Source: Symbiodinium natans (lineage: Eukaryota; Sar; Dinophyceae; Suessiales; Symbiodiniaceae). Taken from it: DNA of 64,000 nt. Positions within the stretch are counted from its first letter, which is position 1, and every line of letters starts with the position of its first letter. The position numbers were made by a program, and so were the translations under genes. Location: positions 62,001 through 126,000 of the forward strand of contig CAJNDS010002658.1 of NCBI GenBank assembly GCA_905221605.1, given 5' to 3'. Shown here piece after piece: positions 29,123 through 39,270 of the stretch. Below the pieces are notes generated by a model that worked only from the letters and a program-made list of their open reading frames with translations, ran no database searches and was not told the DNA's origin.

Positions 29123-31415
29123 GGCCTCGCCAGTCGACGGCGCGCTGGCCAAACACAAAGTGTCGCAAAAACAAAATAAAATGAAAATAAAGTTTAAAAA
29201 AAAAAAAAAAAACTCGCATATGAGGGCCGGACCATGAAAGCCAGCTGCGGGCCAGAAACAAGAACAAGCCTCAGTAGGATCATTGCCCTGAAGACTTCGA
29301 GTCATTTGTGAAGAACCATCTTGGTCGAAGGAGCAGTCTCCATGTGAACGTCTTGGGTGAGATCGAAGCCTGAAAGGCCTCCGCGCATTGGCAGAATGTG
29401 CACATTGCCATTGGCAGGTCATAGCTGGATGCCGGCCTGCCTGCTGCTTTGCAGATACAGAAGCGAATTTGCTGCGTCCCAGTTCTTGGACGATGGGCCA
29501 GGAAAAAAGCGCCCCTAGTTCACATGCACATTGTCTTGACCGTGCCACTAGAGGAGTGCATCCAAGGCTCTGCCAAGAAGTGGCTGTGCCTCCTGCTCAC
29601 GCGCTTCAAGATCCATACCCAAACCTGCCCACACACGTGTGTGTCCGTGGTGAAACGACTCTGGAGGATGGAGGGCATGTGGGCGGCCTGGTGGCTCTGC
29701 CCAGGGCTTCAATGAGGGTGATCGGGCGGCTGGCTTGAGCCGCTCTCAAAGGAAAAACCAAAGCCGCAATCATCACTCGTTTAGGGTTTTTTTTCCCACT
29801 CGTTTAGGGTTTAGGGTTTAGGGTTTAGGGGTTAGGGGTTTAGGGCTTTCGGGGTTAGGGGTTGAGGGTTTAGGGATCGGGTTTAGGGTTTAGGGTGTGC
29901 ACAGCTGCATGGCCGAATGAACGCAGGTTGCACCTCCCCGTAGTGGTTTCCCCCAGCAGCATGCCTGTATGACACCCAGCTTCTCCGCTTCTCATCTGCA
30001 AGAACCGAGATCCAGCCACTGGATCGGCCTCAGGAAAAAGATTTCAAGCTTTAAGGCTCCAAGAACCTCCAATGCAACCTCTCTGCATCACAGCACTGGG
30101 CGCCGATCTGTTGGCGGCTATCGGCCCAATCCGGCCCGCGAACTTGAGCGGTGCCTGTAGAAGAACAACTGACACCGCTGAAACGCCTGGCACGAGCCCT
30201 GTGAGTGCTGAGCCTCCTGAAGGCGCTTCTCACCTGCAGGTGACGGCCTCCGCGAGCTCGGAGGAGGGCTCCTGGTCCCAAGCTGGAACCTGTAACCTGT
30301 ACCCCGTGAAGATGTACACCAAAGTGAACCGACCGGTGAAGGAAATGAGGTACGAGTGTATGAAAAGAAGCTTGAAGTTAAGCCCTTTCTGGTACAGCCC
30401 ACACTACAGGCGTTGGGCTTGTGGTGTCGCAAGCTTGCACAGGACATGGGAAGTTGCTTCGGGCAAGGCCGTCAGGGTAGCAGTCTCAAGCTGCTGGCAA
30501 AAACGAGTGCAAGAAGAGGCCAAGCTCAGGCTTCGCGTTAGAGTATCCAGGCTTGGATTCTGCCCAGGAAGGCAGCAAAGTCAACTGCACTGGCACGCAC
30601 AAGTCTACACGGCTTGCATGAGAACAACAGAACGAAAGCGCGAGTGCAAGCGCAGGCTGGAAAGTTGGTCAATCGTGGCGTCTGGTTCGGTGGACTGAAC
30701 CTCCACATGTCGGCGCATGTAGGCTGCAAAAATGGGCTCTCCTCGCAGATGATGGCCTCCTTGCGGTTACACCTAGCATGAAGGGCTCTGCAAATTTTCG
30801 GCAGCAAAGCGAGTTCTGCTCACCACCTCGACTCGAAGCAGCTCCAGCTGCAGTCCCGGATGACCCAGCTCCAACCGGAGCACTTCTGTGCCTCACACGA
30901 AGACAACTTCGCCAGTTCCGATCCCTGGGCACAATCGCATCTGCTCTGTCCATGCGAAGGCGCCTGGTCCGTGAAGTTCGCTTCATGGCTTTTGCTCTGC
31001 TGCCGGAACGCTCACGCCTACAGCACCAAGCTAGAGTTGCGAAATGCTCCAGTGCTCCCTTCAATGCTTTTTGCGTGCCTTGCCTGCTCTTAGTCCGCTC
31101 TGGACGGGGGTCCTTTACGTCCTTCGTGTCCTTTGCGTCCTTCTTGCGAGACCTCGACCGATCACGGCCTCACATCACAAATGTGATTGCTTTTGCTTGG
31201 TGTTCTACTGTAGACAACATCCGGTCAGTTTCCTTCCAGAGTTGCTCTCGTGCTATCTGCGTGAGGCTCATGAAGCAACGCTGGACAGTTCTTTTCCGAC
31301 GCTCATTTGGCGTTGGTTGTTCAGAAAGGCACCAGACAGGCACCAACCAGCACTGTCTGCATAATTAAAAGTTGGAAACCTGCAGACAGTTGTTGGGCAG
31401 ATCGGTACAGTATGA
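29123..31415. other. Host DNA, no assignable gene
   Basis: It contains a 17-base poly-A run at 29196-29212, preceded by an A-rich stretch, possibly the tail of a retroposed transcript. A telomere-like cluster lies at 29779-29897. Open stretches on both strands lack recognisable domains. Confidence 0.4.
29779..29897 (+). repeat. TTTAGGG-type interstitial repeats
   Basis: Irregular TTTAGGG and TTAGGGG units, with an internal TTTTTTTTCCCACTCG spacer also seen near 39262. Confidence 0.85.
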
Positions 31416-32039
31416 CTAGTGACCCGGGCGCCTTCGATGCTTTCTCGGATCACGTCCGAAGATTGCAAAGCAGGACCAGATGCAACATCCACATGCTGCG
31501 CCGCTGGCTGCAGCTATCCCGAGTGGATGGCTAACAAGAACCGTCTTCACTTCTGGTCGTGTGAAACCCAGCAAGGCCCACAAACCAAACATCCCTTTCT
31601 CCGGGATGTGAACCACTACGTGCCTCGTGGTAACCAGGCCAACTGCCGCGGAGGTGGCTGCAGCCGAAGAGACTGAGCTTAAGAGCGCGACGTGCCCCGT
31701 TGCCCTTCGTACCTGAAAGCTGCCACCAGAGCCGTGAAGGCAGTCGTTGGCAAAGGTCTCACAATTGTAGAAAAGGAGGCTGTACTTGCGGCGCTCGGAC
31801 AGAGCAGCTTCGGCTCTAGCCAAGCAGCTTTCCGCGTCGCAAGGCCTCTCGTAGAGCTCGTAAGGCTGCAGCTTCGCATCGGAAAGAATCTTCTGAACAA
31901 CTCCACCAGCACGGAAAGAGTTTTCAATTATGACATGTCCGTTCGCATCTTTGGCTTTGTAAATCACGTGGTGATCGTACAGCTTTCCTGAAAAGCGCCC
32001 ACCCTTTTTCCACAAGTGGTCTCCTGGCTGGAACGACAT
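31416..32039 (-). CDS. LRAT-domain protein (NlpC/P60-like fold)
   Basis: 207 aa from ATG 32039 (MSFQPGDHLWKKGG). GDHLW, YDHHVIYKA (catalytic His region) and LFYNCETFANDCLHG (catalytic Cys in NCETFA) are the LRAT/H-rev107 signature. Two hydrophobic segments follow (VALLSSVSSAAATSAAVGLV and a C-terminal Ala/Gly/Cys-rich one), as in membrane-attached members that act as acyltransferases or phospholipases on lipids. The tail is basic. An in-frame non-ATG extension of five codons was ignored. The uninterrupted frame suggests a single-exon gene or a long exon. Confidence 0.85.
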   Translation of the reverse strand: MSFQPGDHLWKKGGRFSGKLYDHHVIYKAKDANGHVIIENSFRAGGVVQKILSDAKLQPYELYERPCDAESCLARAEAALSERRKYSLLFYNCETFANDCLHGSGGSFQVRRATGHVALLSSVSSAAATSAAVGLVTTRHVVVHIPEKGMFGLWALLGFTRPEVKTVLVSHPLGIAAASGAACGCCIWSCFAIFGRDPRKHRRRPGH

Positions 32040-34435
32040 GGCAGGCACCTCCAAACACTCCCTACGCGCAACTCAAGGCACTACATCGCTGGCGAGAATC
32101 ACTGTCACCGTCTGCCTGCTCACGATGAGCTGTTGTGCTACTGGGTGCTTCCTCTCTGCCTCTCTACCAGTAGCAGAAATGGCTACGTACGCTGCACAGC
32201 CGGCCACTTTCTTGCCACTTCCTTCCCAAACACGCGAGCTTCTGCGAGCGGTTGTGGGTTCAGGAATGTTGAAACGTGGAGTGGCCTCTCTCTCGATCAC
32301 CATGAGAAGGGTCTCCTTTACGGCGTTCCCCTCGCAACCTATGAGTGCATCTGTGGTAGATTTCCGTGACAGGTCTGAGCTCTTTGACCAAACAGTACTT
32401 GTCCGGACATCAAGGACGTTGAAGTAAGTAGTGTAGGCTTGCGAGGCAAGTAGAGGCCGACAGGGCCTGGCAGCCTTCTGCTCCTCCAGATAACTCCTGT
32501 GACTCGATTGACTTGGCTGCTATGAGGGCATCTCATCACTATGCCCGGTGCGGATTCTGAGGGCCTGACGCGGCCTGCGCAACCGCTGCACTCAAATCAA
32601 GCTGTAACCTCGATGCCCCCCCCCCACTCAACACGCTTTGCAACCGTCAGTTCTGAAGCCAAGGATGCCGGCGATTCGGTTTTGCCACCTGCACTGTGAC
32701 CTTGGCACCCGCATTCAGAAGTGTTCACAACAAGCTCATGATCGCTCTCTGAGCAGCCGCGCCAGTTGCATGCGAAGAATGCTGCTCAGCATCCCCCTGG
32801 GACGAAGGCCAAGGCGCTGCAATCACGGTCGCAACACTGCGCTTTCCACTCATGGTCCAAAGCCAAGCAGGAGCCTGCGTCAAGCCCTGTGCTCCCAGGC
32901 GCAGGAGCTGCTGCAAGGACCTTGGCGCGATAGTCACACTGTGTTCGGTTCAGGTCTTGTACTCATGTGATCTCATGTGGTCAGTACCCTTCAAGCGCCG
33001 GGCATAGCAGAGGCATGAGTCAAAATGTGGCACCTTGCCTTGCGCCCCTTCTCAGCGTTGCAGCAGCCTTTGCTGCCTTTTTGAGCCCGGGGAACCCAAG
33101 GAAGCGACCTGCATCTGCTGTGCCACGCACTGTGCCATGCGACAACGAGCTTTGCTGCTGGCGTATGGACAGCGCGCTTGCTGTGCCGTGCTGCGTCTTT
33201 CTTCCTGGGGGCTGAGGTCCTTGGGTCTGACAGAGTCTGACCGCAGGCTGCTGCAGGCCGCTAGGAAAATGGCCTGGCACACCCTGATACCGGTAGCAGC
33301 GACTCAAACATGAGCTTTGGCCACTCTCGAAATGTACACGGCGGCTGGCGCAGTCCACTCACAGCTCGCTGCCGCAGAATCAGGTTTCAGCCTTTTCAGA
33401 AAAGATCCGTGTTGAGATTTCCGGTTCAGGGCTTTAGGGTGCTTCACAACGTGGTTCCACATTGAATGGACCGAACCTGTTTATATGTCCGTCCGTGATG
33501 GTTGTTATGACTTGGTGTGAATTGTCTGTTGGGCACTGCTCGTCAGGGATCTGGGCGGCTGGGCGTTGCATGGCATGGCACCGCAGGGGTGATCTGGTGG
33601 GCACTCAAAAAAGGGTGATGAACTGGGTGTGAGGGATCATTCCCACCACCTGTCCTGAGCCATTTTGGGGTGGGCACTCCCTCCCAGAGGCCTCTGGGGG
33701 AGGAAAAGGGAGAGCAGGCAGGAGGGGAGGGGAGAGTTTGACATAGTTAGAGATCTAGCAACCACTAAGACATGCACGGCACAACACCGTGCACAGGACA
33801 GGGGCCAGGGCACCTAGTAGCCTTGAATGTTCTTGAGCATTCTGTCCGGAAAGGCTTCGTCCATCCTCGGCCCACAACACCTCAAGCCTTGTGCGCTTCA
33901 TGCAGGGCAGCCCCACTTGTCCCTCAGCTCTTGACGCCCGATCCACCCAATACCGGATTGTGTCATCAATCTGAATGAGATCAAGCTCCTCTTTGCCAGC
34001 GGGTAGCAACGTCAAGTGACTCAAGTGCACAGGGCTTCAAGTCAGGCCTGCTGGAAAACCGTTTTAACGGAAATGAGAATGTCGCTTTCTTTCCGTCGAA
34101 GGCCGGCCTCAGCACGCAGAACCACTTCTTTCAAGATGGTTGTGCAAAGACCGTGAGCCCGGCATGCCTCTAACCATTTGCAGGCGGTCGGCCCTTTTCT
34201 GGGCACGCTTTCCTGCCTAGCTCCTCTTGAGACTACTCCGTCCTTCCCGGTTCCCTTGACCTTAGAGGGCAGGGCTGGATGGGCTGCACCCACGCGGTTC
34301 AACGGCCACAGCTGTCTGGTGCTTGCAGGCTCAAACAGGTGAATTACATGCACTATGCGCAAGGTCTTCTTGCTTTTCGGGATCGGCTATAATACAATCA
34401 TGGCATAATGCTGCAGAAGGCACAGCGCTGAATCT
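32040..34435. other. Host DNA, no assignable gene
   Basis: A poly-C run lies at about 32616-32627 and G-rich stretches at 33660-33740. Several open stretches exist on both strands, but none has a domain, a consistent start or a supporting splice pattern. Confidence 0.4.
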
Positions 34436-35956
34436 CTACCGCAGCTTCACTTGCATTCCATGCTGCACTTGATGTGGAGTCTGGTAAGTCCATCGAAAGT
34501 CCCTCATGTCTGGGTGGCCTGGGGCCACGGACTGAGATGGCGTCACTGCACGGTGCGTGTGGTGAAGCACGTACGGGACACAGGGCTGTGGCTGCACCAC
34601 GCCAGGGGCGTTCCCCCATCGAGCTGGCGGTGGGCTTCCCGCAATCCGCAGGACTGCGCCCGGAACATTGGCGCCATTGGGGCCATTGGGGCCATTGGGC
34701 AAGGGGGCCATGGCCTGCAGCGCTCGGGCTGAGCAAGGCTCAGGCACACGTCCTCGTGGGGAGGACACTGCAAAGGAGCAACCGACAGGGAGCCCCACAG
34801 GGAGGGTGAGGGTCCTTGCTTGGTTATCTGTCCTTCCCGACTGGGGTGGAGAGACACTGGCTGCCACGTCTGTGACCTTGAGCTGACCCAGCTGCAGCTG
34901 AGGGATCAACACATTGCCCGCCTGCCCCTTAACTTCTCTGCCTGAAAGCTGGCCTGGGACAGTCTGCGCACATGCTGAAGCACAGGCTGGTGGAACTCCG
35001 CACAACCTGGTCCCAGATGCACCTTGAGTGCTCAGTGCCTGCTTCTGCCTCTGCAATTGCATGACTTCGGCTTGTAGTGCATCCTTCTGCTGCTGGAGCT
35101 CACTGGTTTCGATGCGGAGCCGGTCGTTTCGGACAGTCTGCGTCTCGGCAAGCTCGTAGCGGTCGTAGCGTGGCAGGGTCTCGACTTTGGCCTGCAAGCT
35201 GCTGATCAAGTTCTCCAGCTGCGACAGGCGATGTGCATCTACTTTGAGACCATCCTCTGCACTCACTGGGTCGTCCACTGAGTCTCGTTGTTGCAACGCG
35301 CTGTGCATGCCCTGGACTTTGTCACAAAGACGCTCCACAATCCTAGTCTCAACGCTTGGGCTTGGCTGGTGCATGGGAACAGTGGTGGCCGCACTGGCTG
35401 TGTCGGCCGAGCCCTCCCCCTCATCTGCATGCAGCTCGGACGAAGAAGCCTGCTCATGATCAAACTGGGATGCAATCTTGCTGATCTCGTCGCTCAGTTG
35501 CTGAAGAATCTGTTCCAAACGATTCTTGGAGCTTGGCGCTGCCCTTTGTGCTAGCAACGCAAAGTCGAGTCCAAGCAAGTTTTTGCCAACGTCCGCTGGC
35601 GCGGCAGTCTTTGGGTGTGGAACCTTGGCACCTGGGCTGCCTGGACTACCCTTCCGTCGGCTGGCGGCACCTTCGGCACGAGCGAGCGCTGCCTTTGCTC
35701 GGCTGGGCAAGGATGTCCGTTTGCCAAGCCCAGATCGGGCTGCTTCTTCGATCTGCTGTAGATTTGCAGCGCTCACGGGCACTTCGTGAACCTTTCCACC
35801 GTGGGGTGCTCTGCCTGCTGTTGAAGCTTCTTGTCGGAAACTGGGTCTCTCCCGCGTGGTAGCCATGGTAGCCTCCCGAGTCTTTGGGGAGGTTCCAGAG
35901 CCGCCATATCCGCCAGATGCCCGCCTGGCGCTGGCAGAGCCGTAGCTCCCGGACAT
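34436..35956 (-). CDS. Host coiled-coil protein, about 506 aa
   Basis: ATG 35956 (MSGSYGSASARRASGGYGG) was chosen over an upstream in-frame extension of unlike composition. The N-terminal third is Ser/Arg/Gly-rich and disordered. Residues ~155-330 contain heptad-rich helices (ILQQLSDEISKIASQF; LSQLENLISSLQAKVETL; ELQQQKDALQAEVMQLQRQ). The C-terminal part is Pro/Gly/Asn-rich with NGPNGPNGAN repeats. A long open frame without interruption supports a real gene. Structural or scaffold function is inferred from the coiled coils; no family recognised. Confidence 0.65.
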   Translation of the reverse strand: MSGSYGSASARRASGGYGGSGTSPKTREATMATTRERPSFRQEASTAGRAPHGGKVHEVPVSAANLQQIEEAARSGLGKRTSLPSRAKAALARAEGAASRRKGSPGSPGAKVPHPKTAAPADVGKNLLGLDFALLAQRAAPSSKNRLEQILQQLSDEISKIASQFDHEQASSSELHADEGEGSADTASAATTVPMHQPSPSVETRIVERLCDKVQGMHSALQQRDSVDDPVSAEDGLKVDAHRLSQLENLISSLQAKVETLPRYDRYELAETQTVRNDRLRIETSELQQQKDALQAEVMQLQRQKQALSTQGASGTRLCGVPPACASACAQTVPGQLSGREVKGQAGNVLIPQLQLGQLKVTDVAASVSPPQSGRTDNQARTLTLPVGLPVGCSFAVSSPRGRVPEPCSARALQAMAPLPNGPNGPNGANVPGAVLRIAGSPPPARWGNAPGVVQPQPCVPYVLHHTHRAVTPSQSVAPGHPDMRDFRWTYQTPHQVQHGMQVKLR

Positions 35957-36219
35957 GAGAGCTCTCTTGGAAACAAACTCACGACATCGTGTCGTAGACT
36001 TCGTAGACTTGATCCCACAGTTGCACGAGAAATAAGGAGAAAAAAGCGTGCCAGCAACAGAAACCAAGTGCTGCAGCGACTAGGGAATACGTCCGAAGGG
36101 AATACGTGCAAGCAAAGAGACACAGGTAAGCAGTGGCAGGACAGCCCAGGCCCTGCATTCGGCACAGCCGCGCGGAATCAAAAGCTTGGTTGTTGCGGGG
36201 CCCTATTAGATTTACTACT

Positions 36220-36326
36220 TGGGATGTTCCCCCTTATACGAACAGTGCTTAGTAGGGATTATAGTATCCCCAACTTTAATCCGTATTAAGGCTAATAAGG
36301 ACTGTTAGTACAGGGGGAACATCCCA
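36220..36326. mobile_element. Short inverted-repeat element (MITE/introner-like), ACT target duplication
   Basis: 107 bp with imperfect terminal inverted repeats of about 35 bp, starting TGGGATGTTCCCCCT at both ends, flanked by ACT (36217-36219 and 36327-36329). The core is AT-rich. It resembles in size and design the element that forms an intron at 37711-37810. It lies in no recognised exon. Confidence 0.75.
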
Positions 36327-36473
36327 ACTTACTGCATACTTGACTAAGCTCGGCGCTGCAGCTGTTGCAAGGCTGCTCGATGGGACCCTATCAGGATCAG
36401 CTTCGTCGGCTTCCTGGCATTGGGCTTGGCACGGCGCAGCCACATGCAGTCATGCATATGTATGTATATGAAC

Positions 36474-36475
<2 letters not shown>

Positions 36476-36513
<38 letters not shown>

Positions 36514-36522
36514 ATATATATA
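36476..36522. repeat. (TA)n microsatellite
   Basis: A (TA)n run with two CATG interruptions. Confidence 0.95.
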
Positions 36523-37283
36523 TGAATTATGCGGTCATACAAGCACGCGAACACAGAACACAGAGTTGCACAAACCTCACGTCCAGGATTTTAGCTTACG
36601 CCGCATGGCTTCCGCAAACAAAGCCTTCGAGACATCACATCCGAACGCTTCGAGACATCACATCCGAACGCTTCGAAACATCACATCCGAACGCAAACCT
36701 ACACAAACCTCCGCGGTTGAGGCAGAAACCTACGCGGACAAGGCCCGATGGGACACTCTTATACAAACTCCTCTTGCACATGCTTTTTTTGGATCATATG
36801 CAGTCATCTGCAGTCATGCGAGTCTTGGTCAGGCCCGTGGCAAATCTAGCTGGGCATCCAGGAACCCTGTGGCATCTTGTAACATTGGCCCTGCCATCTC
36901 AATTCTTGAAAGGTGCAATCCAAGTCTTCAGCACTTGGCCGTCACCAGCAGAAATAGAAAGAGCAGGAGATCTGACAACGTGCAAGTGGCACCAAGAATC
37001 TTTGATTGCAGGCGCAAATGGCCAGCACGGCCTTGAAAACGTTAAACGAACGCTGCGTAAGGCTTCTGTATCATGCGCCTTCTTCGGTGCCATGCCCGCA
37101 CCCCCGCCCCAGACTGCACGCAGGGCAACCGAGTGTCTCTGCGTGAATCACCCCGTGCAAGCCGGGGTCAAACAAAGGGCTGCGGCTTGCTTTTATGACC
37201 ACCTTGTTCGGCAGCTGCTGAGACGAGCCCGCAGCTCTAAGTTGCCAGAATGCTTTGAATGAGATGCAAACGCTTTGTGCGTC
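36523..37283. other. Host DNA with a 24-bp minisatellite
   Basis: At about 36630-36695 three copies of a 24-bp unit (CGAACGCTTCGAGACATCACATC-like) lie in tandem. No gene was recognised. Confidence 0.5.
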
Positions 37284-38654
37284 TCAGTCGGTCTTCGTTG
37301 TCTTCGTTAACCAAGCATGCTCAAGAACAGCCGTGGTGTCCGGTCTTTTGGTCGCGTCTCCAGCCAACAAGCTCGTGATGAGATCCTCGGCGCACAAGGC
37401 TTGCGCTGCTGGATTGGCAAAGCAGAGACCTCGAACGCTGGGGCCGAGACCTTCGCTTCGCTTGAAAGCCTCAGCACCGGCGGCTTGGATCAAACAAAAA
37501 ACAACGGCGAATGCACACAGTCCTGCAAAAAAAAACACTGTGCTGCCACTATGCTGGCAGCTGTTCTGCTGCTTGCAACCGTGGGGCCCTGCAAACGTCT
37601 CGGATTTATAGAAGCGACCTTGCTGACGAGCCTGGATGCCCGCCGGCGTCTGAGAGTCATCGTGGAAGGGTGGGCACTGCATCAGCATCAAGTAGAGCGT
37701 ACAGCCCAACCTATACTCCCCTTAGAACCTTAATAAGAATAATATGTTTAGTATCCTCTTGGGCTTTATATAAACCAAAATACAAAAAATAATTCTCAAG
37801 GGGGATATAGCAACCGCCACATATCTGTACCGAAGCTTGGTACAACATTTCTGGCAGCGCCAAGCTCCGGAGGCATGTAACGGTCTTGCACTATGCACGC
37901 CCGTGTCTCGGATTCTTCGTGCACAAACTCCCGGAAGCAGGAACAGCCGAAATCAATCAGCTTCCTGGGCCACGACACATGGAAAGCGCATATCATAAGC
38001 ATAAGATGCCACATGGCGCCTAGCAATCGGCAAGTAGTACCATATAGTTCCTAGACAGCAGCTCAGCGCTCCGCAAGTGAGCGCTTTCGTCATCGATGCT
38101 GCCCAGAACCATGGCATTCTCTGGCTTCACATCACAGTGGATGATGTCGTGGCTGTGCAAGTGCTGCAGCCCTTCCACAAGCTCTCGAAAAAGTGGTCGT
38201 GCTTCATCCTCCGTCAGCCTTCGAGCGCACAGGATGTCGAAGAGATCTTTGCCTGCAAAAGGGGCACGCAAGGCAACAAAGGCATCTCGACGAACTATCT
38301 GCCTTCACGCGGCTCGATGTTTTCAGACTTGCCAGGCTAGCGCGCGCATACTGCCACCTGCCTGCGAGGAGCTCCATGAGCACAAATATTGTCGTCTCCG
38401 ACTCAATCACGCGCTCGTAGCTCACAATTCTGGGATGCTTCCCGACTTGCAGGCGGTGCGCGTAGAGGTCGTGCAGGATTGCGCGCCTCTGCCTTGGATT
38501 TCCCATGGTGTACATCTTCAGGGCGAACTGCTCTCCGGTCTCCAGCTCCTTGCATCGGTACGCACTGTCACGTCCTTCTCCAATCTTCTGGTTTTTGGAC
38601 GTTTCAAAGAGGAGGAGCTTGCCATTCTCGATGGTCCCAAACGTGATGGTATCC
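37284..38654 (-). CDS. Ser/Thr protein kinase (CAMK-like), at least five exons
   Basis: Exon 38654-38362: glycine loop IGEGRDSAY, ATP-binding Lys in FALKMY, and hinge VLMELLAG. Exon 38252-38072: KDLFDIL and catalytic loop HCDVKPEN. Exon 37964-37815: KLIDFG, then a PPE motif and FGTDMW. Exon from 37710: the LGCTLYLMLMQCPPF helix. The last exon (to 37284): DLITSLLAGDATKRPDTTAVLEHAWL, the C-lobe end. All key residues are present. Introns inferred from reading frame: 38361-38253 (GC-AG), 38071-37965 (GA-AG), 37814-37711 (GT-AG, an introner). The last intron, roughly 37650-37400, is not resolved. The 5' end lacks an ATG and begins after an acceptor (CTCAG), so upstream exons are missing. The substrate is unknown. 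Confidence 0.8.
37711..37814 (-). mobile_element. Introner: intron made of a 100-bp TIR element
   Basis: The element is 37711-37810 with imperfect TIRs (CTATACTCCCCTTAGAA / CTATATCCCCCTTGAGAA), flanked by CAAC at 37707-37710 and 37811-37814 (GTTG on the coding strand). Removing one GTTG plus the element (GTTGCTATA...GAGTATAG, a GT-AG intron of 104 nt) joins TGGCG to GTTGGGCTGT. This restores the kinase reading DMWRLGCTLY exactly. The target duplication supplies the donor and the element end supplies the acceptor. Confidence 0.9.
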
Positions 38655-39046
38655 TGAGCATGGAGTGAGGAGAGCGATCCGAATGGGCATGAACAAGGAC
38701 CTAACGAAATGGAATCGTCAAAGCTGTACAGAAAGCTTCAGGAAAGTCACGAGGCTGAAACCCACATTGGACACGTGGCAGAAGCCTTGTTGCGCACCAT
38801 CCTTGTCAAAGCGCATCCTCCCGGACCCACTGAAAGCATCAAGACCTCAGGAACATGATTTGAGCTACCACACACGCATTGCAACTGTTCACCTCGCAAG
38901 CTTAACGTTCCGAGTGGCCTTTGATACAGTTCATCATGCTTGCCATTTTGGACTTGACATTGCTGGCCTGCTTCATGGCCTGAGGCAGCATCTGACACCC
39001 TTTTTGAACCCAGAGTCTGGCACCCTTTGCATCCGGACTTGGGCAG

Positions 39047-39099
39047 AAACCCTAAGCCCTAAGCCCTGAGCCCTAAACCCTAAACCCTAAACCCTAAAC
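39047..39099 (-). repeat. CCCTAAA telomere-like repeats
   Basis: Tandem CCCTAAG and CCCTAAA units. A second cluster with opposite sense (TTTAGGG) lies at 39233-39270, about 135 bp away. Confidence 0.85.
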
Positions 39100-39232
39100 C
39101 GCAAAGAAAGCGGAAGTCGCCTCCTTGGCAGCTTCCTGCCACGAATGCACTTCCGACTGCAGCTGGTCAGTGGTGGTTTTCTGCTGCTCCACCACCAACT
39201 CCAGGCGAGAGGAGAGGCCTCAGATCTGCAAA

Positions 39233-39270
39233 CTTAGGGTTTAGGGCTTAGGGTTTAGGGTTTAGGGTTT
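39233..39270 (+). repeat. TTTAGGG repeats plus poly-T
   Basis: Four to five TTTAGGG-type units followed by T9 and CCCACCCG, resembling the 29779 cluster. Confidence 0.85.

Noticed and set aside
29779-29897. A chromosome end
   Set aside because: The TTTAGGG cluster is short, irregular and flanked on both sides by ordinary sequence, and similar clusters recur elsewhere in the window.
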